Below the pieces are notes generated by a model that was given only the letters and a program-made list of their open reading frames with translations, made no database searches and had not been told where the DNA came from. Shown here in pieces: positions 51,840 to 61,700 of a stretch of DNA of 64,000 nt. Every line of letters starts with the position of its first letter. The first letter of the stretch is position 1. The translations under genes were made by a program, and so were the position numbers. Source of the DNA: Gemmatimonadota bacterium (GTDB lineage Bacteria; Gemmatimonadota; Gemmatimonadetes; Gemmatimonadales; Gemmatimonadaceae). The stretch lies in the NCBI GenBank assembly GCA_016714015.1, contig JADJNZ010000001.1, forward strand, positions 310,001-374,000, in the 5' to 3' direction.

Positions 51840-53185
51840 GGCGCTGGCCCGTCACGCTGCGCGGGCGGCTGACGCTCTGGTTCACGATCGTCCTCGGCGT
51901 CCCCTTCCTCGCGTTCGAGGTCGCGGGGTATCTGCTCTTCGCCGCCGCGCTGGGCGCGGGGACCGAGCGGTTCGTCGATGACGCGCTCGCGGCCTTCAGT
52001 CGCGAGTTGCGCGCCGAGCGCTTCGTGCGCGGCGATGCGCTCGAGACGATCCGCTCGACCGTGCGCGAGGTGCGGTTCAAGGACCTGCGGATCGAGGTGC
52101 GCGACAGCAGCGGCGCGGTCGTCGCGGCGAGCGAGGATGCGCCGCCCACGCGCGGGGCGCGGGTGCGCGAGCGCGACGAGGTCCTCGAAGGACAGCGGTT
52201 CCGCGTGATCGGCGCGTACCCGCGCCGCGAGGAGGAGGCGGTGCTCGGACGCATCCGCACGGGTTTCATCCTCGCGGTGCCGTTCCTGCTCGGCCTCGCC
52301 GCGACCGGCGGGTTCCTGCTCGCGAAGCGCGGCCTGCGACCGGTGGCGGAGATGGGCGCGCGCGCGGCGGAGATCAGCGCGAGCACGCTGCACGAGCGGC
52401 TGCCGGTGACGGGCGGCGAGGAGCTCGTGGGGCTGGCAACGGTGGTGAACGCGCTGCTCGACCGCCTGCAGGCGGCGTTCGAGCAGCAGCGGCGGTTCAT
52501 GGCCGACGCGTCGCACGAATTGCGCACGCCGACGGCGATCGTGCGCACCGAAGCGGAGGTCACGCTCGCCCGGCCGCATCGCGAGGAGCCGGAGTACCGC
52601 GCGGCGCTCGAGGTGGTGCACGACTCGTCGCGGCGCCTGACGCGCATCGTGGACGACCTCTTCCTCCTCGCGCGCGCGGACGCGGGGCAACTGCAGGTAC
52701 GGCGCGCGCCGCTCTACCTGGAGGAGCTGGTGCACGAGACCACACGCGCCGTCACGCAGCTCGCTGCCGCGCGTGGCGTGGAGGTCGCGGTGCTCGCGCT
52801 CACGCAGGCGCCGCTCGCCGGCGATCCCGACCTGCTGGGACGCGTGCTGCTCAACCTGCTCGACAATGCCATCCGCCACGCGCCCGGCGGGAGCCGGGTG
52901 GAGGTGGCGATGGAATCGCAGGCCGGGCGCTGCGTGGTGCGCGTGACGGACCAGGGCGCCGGGGTCCCGGTCGAGATGCAGGAGCGCATCTTCGACCGCT
53001 TCGTACGGGCCGGCCCGCCGCAGGACCGAGGGTCCGGCGGAGGGTCGGGCGGCGCGGGGCTGGGGCTCGCCATCGCGCGCCGCATCTCGGAACTGCACGG
53101 CGGGACGCTCGTCCTCGAGTCGTCAGTGCCCGGTCGAACGGTCTTCCGGCTCACCCTGCCGGTCGAGGATGGACTCCGCGTCTAG
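51836..53185 (+). CDS. Sensor histidine kinase of a two-component system
   Basis: A 449-residue HisKA kinase. Two membrane spans (residues about 10-32 and 145-165) enclose a small periplasmic sensor region. A HAMP-like linker leads to H227 in FMADASHELRTPTAIVRT. The ATP-binding part has NLLDNAIRHAPGG, VTDQGAGVP, IFDRFVRAG and GAGLGLAIARRI. It starts at the ATGA overlap with the response regulator, so they are cotranslated. Its last 63 bases overlap the oppositely oriented DUF2231 gene. The signal sensed is unknown. Confidence 0.95.
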   Translation: MRRWPVTLRGRLTLWFTIVLGVPFLAFEVAGYLLFAAALGAGTERFVDDALAAFSRELRAERFVRGDALETIRSTVREVRFKDLRIEVRDSSGAVVAASEDAPPTRGARVRERDEVLEGQRFRVIGAYPRREEEAVLGRIRTGFILAVPFLLGLAATGGFLLAKRGLRPVAEMGARAAEISASTLHERLPVTGGEELVGLATVVNALLDRLQAAFEQQRRFMADASHELRTPTAIVRTEAEVTLARPHREEPEYRAALEVVHDSSRRLTRIVDDLFLLARADAGQLQVRRAPLYLEELVHETTRAVTQLAAARGVEVAVLALTQAPLAGDPDLLGRVLLNLLDNAIRHAPGGSRVEVAMESQAGRCVVRVTDQGAGVPVEMQERIFDRFVRAGPPQDRGSGGGSGGAGLGLAIARRISELHGGTLVLESSVPGRTVFRLTLPVEDGLRV

Positions 53186-53659
53186 CGCCGACGAGCCGTC
53201 CACGTACGCGCTCGCCGCGCCGTAGGTGTAGACGAGCCGCCCGCCCGAGTGCCCCACGTTGTAGCCGGCGACGACGAGCGCGAGCGTTCCGGCGGCGGCG
53301 AGGTACCGCGAGGCCGTCCCCACCTTGCCGCCGACGAGCCCGAGCCCGGCCACGCCGAGCACGCCGAGCGAGAGGATGAAGAAGGCCTGCGCCGCCTCCT
53401 CGTGCGTCTCGAAGGCCTGCTCCGGCACCACCGCCTCGACCTTCTCCTCCTGGTCCTCGCCGGTCTCGAGCGAGACGAAGGCGCTCAACGAGAGCGCGGC
53501 GAGCATCGCAGCGGCGAGGCTCCAGGTCCTGAGGACCTTGGCGCCACGGTGGATCGCGATGAGTGCCCCAATGGCGAAGAGCGGCACAAGCAGCGTCAGC
53601 GCGATGGGCAGGTGCACCACCGCCGGATGCAGGGGCGTGGGGAGTAGATTGGAGAGCAT
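53123..53659 (-). CDS. DUF2231 membrane protein
   Basis: A 178-residue protein with four predicted membrane spans. It starts MLSNLLPTPLHPAVVHLPIALTLLVPLFAIG, the DUF2231 opening (HP-hhVHhPIA). The C-terminal 30 residues are hydrophilic and are encoded antisense to the end of the histidine kinase gene. Its function is unknown. Some relatives are associated with haem or redox proteins. It is divergent from the LuxR-type gene. Confidence 0.75.
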   Translation of the reverse strand: MLSNLLPTPLHPAVVHLPIALTLLVPLFAIGALIAIHRGAKVLRTWSLAAAMLAALSLSAFVSLETGEDQEEKVEAVVPEQAFETHEEAAQAFFILSLGVLGVAGLGLVGGKVGTASRYLAAAGTLALVVAGYNVGHSGGRLVYTYGAASAYVDGSSALDAESILDRQGEPEDRSTGH

Positions 53660-53832
53660 GGGATGATCCTCCGGCTGGGATGGCGGCCGCCGGGTCGTCC
53701 CGCGGCCTCGAGCGAAGAGTCGGCCCGCCGGAATGGCGGCACCATCCGACATTCGACGCGATCCGGGCCCGATGGACACACGCCGGAGGGCCTCCGGCGG
53801 ATGACGGATACGGTCAGCGGGGGGAGACGGGC

Positions 53833-54354
53833 ATGGACGAGGGCCACGACGGGCTGGATTCGGCGCAGCTTCGGGTGCTGGTGATGCTCCTGCTCGGGAT
53901 CGTCGCGATCGCCGGCGCGGTGGACATCTGGCTGGACCGCCCCGCGCATTGGTTCACGCCGCACATCCTCGTCGAACTCGGACTGATGACGGTGAGCGGC
54001 GGGACGGCGCTCTTCCTCGCCCGGGGCTGGCGGCGCGCCCAGGTCTCGCTCGCCGGCACGCGCCGGTCGCTGGTCGAGCGCGAGGCGGAGCGCGACGCGT
54101 GGCGCGCGCGTGCCGAGGCATCACTCGAAGGGCTGGGTCGCGCGATCGACGAGCAGTGCACCGCCTGGGGGCTGACGCCCACCGAGCGCGAAGTGGCCCT
54201 CGCGCTGCTCAAGGGCCAGGGACACAAGCAGATCGCGGCGGCGACGGGGCGGAGCGAGCGCACGGTGCGCCAGCACGCGGTGGCCGTCTATGAGAAGTCC
54301 GGGCTGGGGGGGCGCGCGGAGCTGGCGGCCTTCTTCCTCGAGGGGCTGCGCTGA
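53833..54354 (+). CDS. Membrane-anchored LuxR-type HTH regulator
   Basis: A 173-residue protein with two membrane spans (residues about 13-30 and 44-61) followed by a coiled linker and a LuxR/GerE HTH: TPTEREVALALLKGQGHKQIAAATGRSERTVRQHA. The HTH is at residues about 113-165. A membrane span plus a LuxR HTH suggests a one-component regulator that senses in the membrane and binds DNA. I set the start at 53833. A longer frame lacks protein-like content. It is convergent with the next gene. Confidence 0.75.
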   Translation: MDEGHDGLDSAQLRVLVMLLLGIVAIAGAVDIWLDRPAHWFTPHILVELGLMTVSGGTALFLARGWRRAQVSLAGTRRSLVEREAERDAWRARAEASLEGLGRAIDEQCTAWGLTPTEREVALALLKGQGHKQIAAATGRSERTVRQHAVAVYEKSGLGGRAELAAFFLEGLR

Positions 54355-54361
54355 GCGCGCC

Positions 54362-54835
54362 TCAGCCGAGCCAGAGGCGCACGAGCGCCGGCACGGCGGC
54401 GAGCACGCCGAATCGCACCGTGCGGCCCGCGAGACAGATGAGCACGAAGCGCCCGAAGGGGATCGCGACCATGCCCGAGGCGATGGCGGCGAGATGGAAG
54501 GGCGGCACGCTGGTGATGGCGCTCACGGCGAGGAGGCCGGTGCCGTAGCGCGGGTACTGCGCGATGAGGGTGCGCGCGCCGTTCACGAAGCGCTGGGCCC
54601 TCGGATGACGGGCGCGGTCGGCGACGCGCCCGAGTCCATACCAAGGCATCTTGGCGGCGACGTGCGCGAGCGTGAATGCGGCAAGCATCGCGAGGGCGAG
54701 TCCCGGCGGCTGCACCACGCCGATCCCCACCGCCGCGACCTCGGCGAGGCCGACGGGGAGGATGCCGACGGAGAAGCCGGTGGCGGCCGCGACGAGGATC
54801 GCGAGCAGGGGTGAGGATGGATCGATCGTCGGCAC
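54362..54835 (-). CDS. VTT/DedA-like small membrane protein
   Basis: A 157-residue membrane protein. The pattern ILPVGLAEVAAVGIG, a Gly-rich reentrant helix, then IASGMVAIPFGRFVLICLAGRTVRF, with the final gR-hhR, resembles the SNARE-associated/YqaA-type VTT domain proteins, which are lipid scramblases or related. The match is by pattern only. It is convergent with the LuxR gene and divergent from the VIT transporter. Confidence 0.6.
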   Translation of the reverse strand: MPTIDPSSPLLAILVAAATGFSVGILPVGLAEVAAVGIGVVQPPGLALAMLAAFTLAHVAAKMPWYGLGRVADRARHPRAQRFVNGARTLIAQYPRYGTGLLAVSAITSVPPFHLAAIASGMVAIPFGRFVLICLAGRTVRFGVLAAVPALVRLWLG

Positions 54836-54899
54836 CGCGGGGAAAGGTCGTCATTCCGGGGCACGCGCCGCTATGCTCCGGAAGGACCGGGAGGCCCAC

Positions 54900-55589
54900 A
54901 TGCCGCATCTCGAACGTCATCGCGTCGACCGGATCGGTTGGCTCCGCGCCGCGGTACTGGGCGCGAACGACGGGATCGTCTCCACCGCGAGCCTCGTCGT
55001 CGGGGTCGCCGCATCGGGCGCGGACCGCGCGGCGATCGGTGTGGCCGGCGTCGCGGGCCTCGTCGCCGGTGCGATGTCGATGGCGGCGGGCGAGTACGTC
55101 TCGGTGAGCTCGCAGGCGGACACCGAGCGGGCCGACACGGCGCGCGAGACCCAGGAGCTCGCGACCGACGCGGCGCATGAGCTCGACGAACTCACCGGGA
55201 TCTACGTCGGGCGCGGCCTCGAGCCCGCGCTCGCGCGACAGGTGGCCGAGCAACTCACGGCGAAGGACGCGCTTGGCGCACATCTGCGGGACGAGCTCGG
55301 GATCTCGGGCCACCAGCAGGCGCGGCCGCTGCAGGCATCGCTCGCCTCGGCCGCGACGTTCGCGGTGGGCGCGTTGCTCCCGCTGGTGGTGGCGTGGGTC
55401 GCCCCTGCCCCGCTCCTCGCGTGGCTCGTCACGGGCAGCTCGCTGCTCTTCCTGGTCGTGCTCGGCGGGATCGCGGCGCGGGCGGGCGGCGCGCGCGCGA
55501 TGGTCGGCGCGGTACGCGTCGGGTTCTGGGGGGCGTTCGCGATGGGGCTGACGTATGTGGTCGGGCGGATGTTCGGCGCGACTGTGTAG
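54900..55589 (+). CDS. VIT/CCC1-family transporter
   Basis: A 229-residue membrane protein. It has the family motif LGANDGIVSTASLVVGVAASG in the first helix and AGAMSMAAGEYVSVSSQADTE in the second, then a linker helix and three more spans. Relatives move Fe2+ or Mn2+ out of the cytoplasm or into vacuoles. GGGAGG upstream of the ATG at 54900 supports this start. An in-frame ATG at 54873 lacks a ribosome site. Confidence 0.85.
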   Translation: MPHLERHRVDRIGWLRAAVLGANDGIVSTASLVVGVAASGADRAAIGVAGVAGLVAGAMSMAAGEYVSVSSQADTERADTARETQELATDAAHELDELTGIYVGRGLEPALARQVAEQLTAKDALGAHLRDELGISGHQQARPLQASLASAATFAVGALLPLVVAWVAPAPLLAWLVTGSSLLFLVVLGGIAARAGGARAMVGAVRVGFWGAFAMGLTYVVGRMFGATV

Positions 55590-55617
55590 CGCGCGTCGAG
55601 CGCGGCACGGTGCAGGC

Positions 55618-55647
55618 TTGACCTCGGTGGTCCCGCTGGCCTAACTG
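55618..55647 (+). promoter_or_regulatory. Predicted nhaA promoter
   Basis: TTGACC (55618-55623), an 18-base spacer and TAACTG (55642-55647). Transcription would start at about 55654, inside the longest open frame. This favours the downstream ATG at 55689. Confidence 0.5.
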
Positions 55648-55688
55648 CGATGCACGACCGAGCACCGGATTCCACCCCGAGGGCTGTG

Positions 55689-56876
55689 ATGCGCGCAGGC
55701 TTGACCGGACTGACCAACACCTTCAATCGCTTCGTCGAGTCGGAGCGCTCGAGCGGCCTCCTGCTGCTCGGGTGCACCACGCTGGCGATCGTGATCGCCA
55801 ACGGCCAGTGGGGCCCGGCGTTCCATCACCTGCTCGAGTGGCAAGCAGCCGGGCTTTCGATCGAGCAGTGGATCAACGACGGCCTGATGTCGGTGTTCTT
55901 CCTGCTCATCGGGCTCGAGCTGGAACGCGAGCTGTACAGCGGCGAGCTGTCCGACCCGCGCCGTGCGCTGCTGCCGGCGGTCGCCGCGGTGGGCGGGATG
56001 CTAGCGCCGGCGCTGCTGCACCTCGCCGTCACGGGCGGCACGCCGCTCGCCGCGGGCGCCGGGATCCCGGTCGCCACCGACATCGCCTTCGCGCTCGGCG
56101 TGCTCACGCTGCTCGGCACCCGTGTGCCGCCCGCGCTCAAGGTGTTCGTCGTCGCCTTCGCCGTGATGGACGACCTCGGCGCGATCATCGTGATCGCGAT
56201 CTTCTATTCGCAGGGGCTCTCGGTCGGGTTCCTCGCGGGCGCGCTGGCGACGTTCGCGGCGCTCGTCGTGCTCAATCGCCGCTTCCGCGTGATGGCGCTC
56301 ACGCCGTATCTGGTCGGCGGGGTCGTCATGTGGTGGTGCCTCCTCCGGTCGGGGGTGCATGCGACGCTCGCCGGGGTGATCCTCGCGTTCGCGATCCCCT
56401 ACTCGGCGAAGGACGCCGACCAGTCGTCGCCGTCGCACCGACTTGAGCACCTGCTGCACCGGCCGGTGGCGTTCCTCATCGTGCCGGTCTTCGCCCTGGC
56501 GAACACCGGCGTGGTGCTCGGCGGCGACTGGATGCGCGGGTTGACCGACCCGAACAGCGTCGGGATCATGCTCGGTCTCGTGCTCGGCAAGCCGATCGGC
56601 GTGAGCATCGTCGCCTTCGTCGCGGTGTCCGCCGGTCTCTGCCGGCTCCCCGCCGAGGTGTCGTGGCGCCACATCGTCGGGGCCGGGATGCTGGGGGGCA
56701 TCGGCTTCACGATGTCGATCTTCATCACGAATCTCGCGTTCGCGGGTGAGCCGGCGATCGCGAACGCGTCGAAGCTCGCGATCCTCGTGGCCTCGCTCCT
56801 GTCCGGCGTGCTCGGGTTCGTCTGGCTACGATACGCGGGGGACGCGGCCGATGGCCACGCCCCCCGCGCGTCGTAA
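55689..56876 (+). CDS. nhaA: Na+/H+ antiporter NhaA
   Basis: A 395-residue antiporter with about 12 spans. The functional aspartates lie in ATDIAFALGVL and FAVMDDLGAIIVIAIFY, the pair that carries ions in NhaA. It exports sodium in exchange for protons at the inner membrane. I chose the ATG at 55689 because GAGGG lies five bases upstream and it is downstream of the predicted promoter. The ATG at 55650 would add 13 residues. E. coli NhaA has 388 residues. Confidence 0.93.
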   Translation: MRAGLTGLTNTFNRFVESERSSGLLLLGCTTLAIVIANGQWGPAFHHLLEWQAAGLSIEQWINDGLMSVFFLLIGLELERELYSGELSDPRRALLPAVAAVGGMLAPALLHLAVTGGTPLAAGAGIPVATDIAFALGVLTLLGTRVPPALKVFVVAFAVMDDLGAIIVIAIFYSQGLSVGFLAGALATFAALVVLNRRFRVMALTPYLVGGVVMWWCLLRSGVHATLAGVILAFAIPYSAKDADQSSPSHRLEHLLHRPVAFLIVPVFALANTGVVLGGDWMRGLTDPNSVGIMLGLVLGKPIGVSIVAFVAVSAGLCRLPAEVSWRHIVGAGMLGGIGFTMSIFITNLAFAGEPAIANASKLAILVASLLSGVLGFVWLRYAGDAADGHAPRAS

Positions 56877-56896
56877 GTCGTTCCGCAATCAGCGTC

Positions 56897-57025
56897 TCAC
56901 GGCCCGAATCCCGGCGGAACCTTCTCCTCGGCCGGCGAGGAGAGGATCCGCTTGTAGCACCAGGCGCAGCCGCCCCAGACGACGATCAGCGACACGCTCA
57001 TCATGATCCATCCACCTGTAGTCAT
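56897..57025 (-). CDS. Small subunit of an NSS-family transporter (MetS-like)
   Basis: A 42-residue single-span protein (MTTGGWIMMSVSLIVVWGG...) with a short cytoplasmic tail ending KVPPGFGP. GAGGAG upstream supports the ATG at 57025. It follows the NSS transporter gene by 10 bases, the position and size of MetS-type small subunits, which help membrane assembly of the large transporter. The longer upstream frame would start inside the transporter gene. Confidence 0.75.
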   Translation of the reverse strand: MTTGGWIMMSVSLIVVWGGCAWCYKRILSSPAEEKVPPGFGP

Positions 57026-57035
57026 CGTGGTCTCC

Positions 57036-58631
57036 TCACTCTGCGGGATTGCGGTCGTCGAGATCGGCGCCGGCGGCGCGCATGCGGCGCTCACCGAGCC
57101 AGGTCACGAATACCAGGTAGGCGAGGATGCCGGCGATGGTGAACATCCCCATCCGCGAGCCCGTGTTGGCCCATGAGGCCGCGAGGGCACCGCGGAAGTT
57201 CTGCACGGTGAAGCCGACGAACACGATGATGAGGTACGCGGGCGCGACGTACTTCATGATGAACTTGAAGATGGGCGGGATCTGGATCGACGCGCCCGAG
57301 TGGAGCTCCGCCCAGCCGCGATCGATGCCGAAGACCCAGGCGAAGTAGATGATCTGCACCATCGCGAGCACGAAGATGAGGTAGGTGCCCACCCAGAAGT
57401 CCACGGTGTTCCAGAACGATCCGCCGGCCGTGAACCAGAGCGTGAGCAGGGCGCCGACCGTGCCGATGCCGGCGATGACCGTGGTGGCCTTGACGTGCGT
57501 CCAGGCCATCATCTCCTTCAGGTGCGCGACCGCCGGCTGGTACATCGAGAGCGAACTCGTGATGGCCGCGAGCCAGAGCATGAGGAACCAGAGGGCACCG
57601 ACGAAGTTGCCGAAGGCCCCCATCTGGGCGAAGACGACGGGCAGCGTGGCGAAGCCCAGGCCGAAGGAGCCGCCGGCGACGGCGGCCGTGGTGCCACTCA
57701 GCCCGAGGAAGACGAAGGCCGCGGTGAGAGTGATCATGCCGCCGAAGCCGACCTCGAAGAGCTCGTTGGTCGCGGTCGCGGTGAGGCCCGAGAGCGCCAC
57801 GTCGTCCTTCTTCTTCATGTACGAGGCGTAGTTGATGATCACGCCGAAGCCGACCGACAGCGAGAAGAAGATCTGCGAGGCGGCCGCGAGCCAGGTGCTG
57901 AAGTCCCCGAGCTTCTCGTAGTTCGGGTTCCACATGTACCCGAGACCGTTGATGACGTTCTGTTCCGGATTGGCGGGGTCAGGGGTGCCGAGCGTGAGCA
58001 CGCGGATGAGCACGATGAGGGCGCAGACCGCCATGATCGGCATCGCGAACGATACGAACTTCTCGATGCCCTTTGAGAGGCCGCGGAAGACGAAATAGAT
58101 GTTCACCGCGAAGACGACGACCCAGCTGATGACGGTGAACTTCGAGTCCCCGGTGAAGAGGGTGCCGTCACCGTTGAAGCCGGTGAAGCTCTGGTAGAAG
58201 GCGAGCGAGGTGGCGCTCTGGTCGGCGATGCTCGCCGTGGCATCGACGCCGATCCCGCCGGTGATGTACTTGAGGAAGTACCCGAAGGTCCAAGTCTCGA
58301 TGAACATGTAGTACGTCGAGACGCCGAGCGGGATGAGGACGCCGACGACGCCGAAATAGCGCGCGATGGAGCCCTTGCCGATCGCCCCCATGATGGTCGG
58401 CGCCGAATGGAAGCCCTTCTTTCCGCCGTAGCGTCCCATGGCCCACTCGGCCCACCCGATGGGGATGCCGAGCAGGAAGAGGGCGCAGAAGTAGGGAATG
58501 AGGAAGGCACCGCCACCGTTCGCGGCCGCCTGACCGGGGAAACGGAGGAAGTTGCCCAGTCCGACGGCGGAGCCGGCCACGGCGAGGATCACGCCGAGCT
58601 TTGAGCCCCATTCTTCCTTGTGTTCAGCCAT
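57036..58631 (-). CDS. Sodium-dependent NSS-family transporter
   Basis: A 531-residue transporter with 11-12 spans. It starts MAEHKEEWGSKLGVILAVAGSAVGLGNFLRFPGQAAANGGGAFLIPYF, the LeuT/NSS signature, where Na1 and substrate contacts lie. Family members import amino acids such as methionine, alanine or tyrosine with sodium. The small MetS-like partner downstream favours amino-acid import. A TATATT box at 58681-58676 may be its -10. Confidence 0.9.
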   Translation of the reverse strand: MAEHKEEWGSKLGVILAVAGSAVGLGNFLRFPGQAAANGGGAFLIPYFCALFLLGIPIGWAEWAMGRYGGKKGFHSAPTIMGAIGKGSIARYFGVVGVLIPLGVSTYYMFIETWTFGYFLKYITGGIGVDATASIADQSATSLAFYQSFTGFNGDGTLFTGDSKFTVISWVVVFAVNIYFVFRGLSKGIEKFVSFAMPIMAVCALIVLIRVLTLGTPDPANPEQNVINGLGYMWNPNYEKLGDFSTWLAAASQIFFSLSVGFGVIINYASYMKKKDDVALSGLTATATNELFEVGFGGMITLTAAFVFLGLSGTTAAVAGGSFGLGFATLPVVFAQMGAFGNFVGALWFLMLWLAAITSSLSMYQPAVAHLKEMMAWTHVKATTVIAGIGTVGALLTLWFTAGGSFWNTVDFWVGTYLIFVLAMVQIIYFAWVFGIDRGWAELHSGASIQIPPIFKFIMKYVAPAYLIIVFVGFTVQNFRGALAASWANTGSRMGMFTIAGILAYLVFVTWLGERRMRAAGADLDDRNPAE

Positions 58632-58675
58632 TCGGGGGGACCTGGGTTGTGGGGAACTGCCGGGGGAATCGGGCA

Positions 58676-58681
58676 AATATA
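58676..58681 (-). promoter_or_regulatory. Possible -10 box of the NSS transporter
   Basis: The minus strand reads GGGTATATTTGCCC 45 bases before the ATG. TATATTTG also fits the TAnnTTTG -7 element described in Bacteroidota. I see no good -35 box. Confidence 0.35.
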
Positions 58682-58735
58682 CCCCGCACCGGGCAGATGG
58701 CTACTCAGGATCGCGGTCGCCGACGCCGGGATGGG

Positions 58736-61700
58736 CTACGGGGTGACGGTGACCGTGCGGATCGCATCGCCTTGCTGCACGAAGCCGGGGACGGTCGCGG
58801 TGATGGTGGCGTTGCCGGAGGTGAGGGGCCGGAAGTTCGCGCGCGTGGCGACGACGTTCGGCGTGCTGCTCTCTCCTACCGGGATGGTGAGTGTCGCGGG
58901 CGAGCCCGCGACCCCGCCGATGACGAGCGTGCCCACGGTCGGGGCGCTCGAGGTGAGCGTCACCGTCAGCGGAGCCGGGGCGCCGAAGCGCACGAGCTGC
59001 TGGCGCACCCCGTTCCCCACGGGGACGCCGACCAGCGCCTGGAAGGCGATGTCACCCGCCGAGATGGTCCGCGTGGCCGGCGGACCATCGAGCGCCACCG
59101 CGGGTGCCACGACGGTGATCGCGAACGTCGTGTCCCGATAGCCGGTGATCGTCGCCGTGATACCGACCGATCCGGTGACCCCTTCGAGGGCCATCATCGT
59201 GATGGCGCGCGAGAAGGTCCCCGCGGTGAGCGGGAGGACCAGCTGGCCGGTGCCGGCGGTGCTGCCGTCGGGCGCGAGCCGCAGGAGTGACGAGTCGGTG
59301 GACGTGAGCGTGAGCGTGAGACCGCCGACGGGGATGCCCGACTCGAAGCTCAGCGTTCCGGCCTGCGCGAGACCGCTCCCGACCGTGGTGCCGCTCAATG
59401 AGAGTGAGATGCGCGGGACCGTCACGGTCACCGTCTGCGGGACGGTCGGCGACTCGGCCGGCACGAGGCCAACCCCGCTCGGGGCGATGGTCGCCACGCC
59501 CGCACCGATGGGGCGCACGCCGACGCTGGCCCGCGACTCCCCGGGGAGGATCGCGACGCTGATGCCTTGCTGCGCCACGCCCGCGACCACCGGCAGCACC
59601 ACCGACGGGGCGGAGGTGGTGAGCGTGATGGTCCGCGACACCCCGCCGGTGCGGATCACCTGCTCAGGCGAGACCGAGCGATTGCCCGCGACGCCGGTGA
59701 TGATGCCGAGGTAGACCGTCCCTGACCCATCGCCGGCGAGCGTGGTGAGGCTCGACGTGCCCGACCATTGCACGCCGATGGGTTCGACCGCGACGGTCGC
59801 GATGGCATCGGTGAAGCCGGCGGTCTGAGCGGTCACCGTCGGGCTGCCGGTGACATCCTCGAGTCCCATCACGACGAAGCTCGTCGAGAACTGGCCCTGG
59901 TTCACGGGGATGGTGATCTGTGCCGCGCCCGCACTGGTGACGTCACGCGCCACCAGCAGGCGCGTCGGGTCGGACGACGTAAGCGTCACCGTGGCACCGC
60001 CCGCGGGGATGGCGACCGCGAAGCTGACCGTGCCCTGCATCGCGAGGCCCGCGCCCACACGCGGACTCAGCGAGATGCTCGAACTGGGCGAGACGACAGT
60101 GAGCGTCGCCGGATACCCGGTGCGCACCGGTGTGACGGCGTCCGGGGCGGTCGCCGTGAAGGTCGTCGTGCCGGCCACGAGCGGCCGGATGCCGAAGTTC
60201 GCGCGCGACTGCCCGGGACCGATGGTGACGATGCGCGGCGACGCCGCGACGGCCGCGACGACGGGCACGGCCACGGTCGGTGTCGTGCTCGTGAGCGTGA
60301 CGGTGTATGTGCGTCCGCCGGCGCGCACCACGCTCTCGTTGATGACCGACTGGTTGGCGCCGCTCGTGCTGATGGAACCGAGCGTGACGGTGCCGTTCCC
60401 GTCCCCCCCCAAGGTGGTGAGCGAGGTCGACCCCGAGGCCTCGACGCCGAGGGTGTCGATGGCGATGTCGCGCGGGGCCGGCGCCGAGTAGAGGCCGCCT
60501 GGCACCGTGGCGCTGATCGTCGCGGTCGTCCCGCCCTGATCCTCCACGCCGGCGTACCAGATGCTCGCCGAGAACTGGCCGGCGGGGATGGTGACGTCGA
60601 GCGTCCCGTGGCCGATGGTCGACGCATCCGACGACAGCAGGAGGCGCGTGGAGTCACTGCTCGACAGCGCGATCACCGTGCCGCCCGGCGGCGAGGCGGC
60701 GCCGAGCGAGATCGAGCCCTGTCGCACGAGTCCCGCGGCGATGCGCGGCGTGACACTCAACGCGACGGTCGGCTGCGTGATGGTGATCGTCGCCGGGTAC
60801 CCGACGCGGGACGGCGTCACGACGTCCGGTGCGGTGCCCGTGAAGGTGGTCGTGCCGGAGGTGAGTGGACGGATGCCGAAGCCCGCACGCGACTGCCCGG
60901 GGGCGATCGTGACGGTCCGCGACGCCCCTGCGGTGCCGCCCACGACAGGGATCGCGACGGCGGGTGAGGTGCTGGCGACGGTGACGGTGTAGGTCCGCCC
61001 GCCGGCGCGCACGACGCTCTCGTTGATCACCGACTGGTTGGTGCCGCTGGTGCTGATCGATCCGAGGATCGCGGTGCCGGAGCCGTCACCGCCGAGCGTG
61101 GTGAGCGACGACGAGCCGGAGAGCTCGACGCCGAGCGTATCGATGGTGATGTCGCGCGGAGTCGGATCGGAATAGAGCCCGCCCGGCACCGTGCCGCTGA
61201 TCGTCGCGGTGGTCCCGCCCTGGTCCTCGATGCCGGCGTACCAGAACGAGATGGAGAACTGGCCGGCGGGGATGGTGAGGTCGAGGGTCCCGTGGCCGAC
61301 GGTCTCGGCGTCGGGCGAGAGCAGGAGGCGCGTGGAGTCGCTGCTCGCGAGCGTGAAGACGGTGCCGCCCGGTGGTGAGGCGGCGCCGATGGAGAGCGTG
61401 CCCTGGCGCACGAGGCCCGCCGCGATGCGCGGCGTCACGCTCAACGCGGTCGTCGGCTGCGTGATGGTGATGGTGCCGGGATATCCGGCGCGGACCGGCG
61501 AGATGACCGCGGGCGCCGTCGCCTGGAAGGTGGTCGTGCCCGACGTGAGCGGACGGATGCCGACCGACGCGCGCGACTGGCCGGGGCCGATGGTGACGAC
61601 GCGCGTGGCCGCGGCGACGCCGGCAACGACCGGTACGGCGACCGCCGGCGAGGTGCTGGTGACGGTGACGGCGTAGCTCGAGCCGCCGGCCCGCACGACC

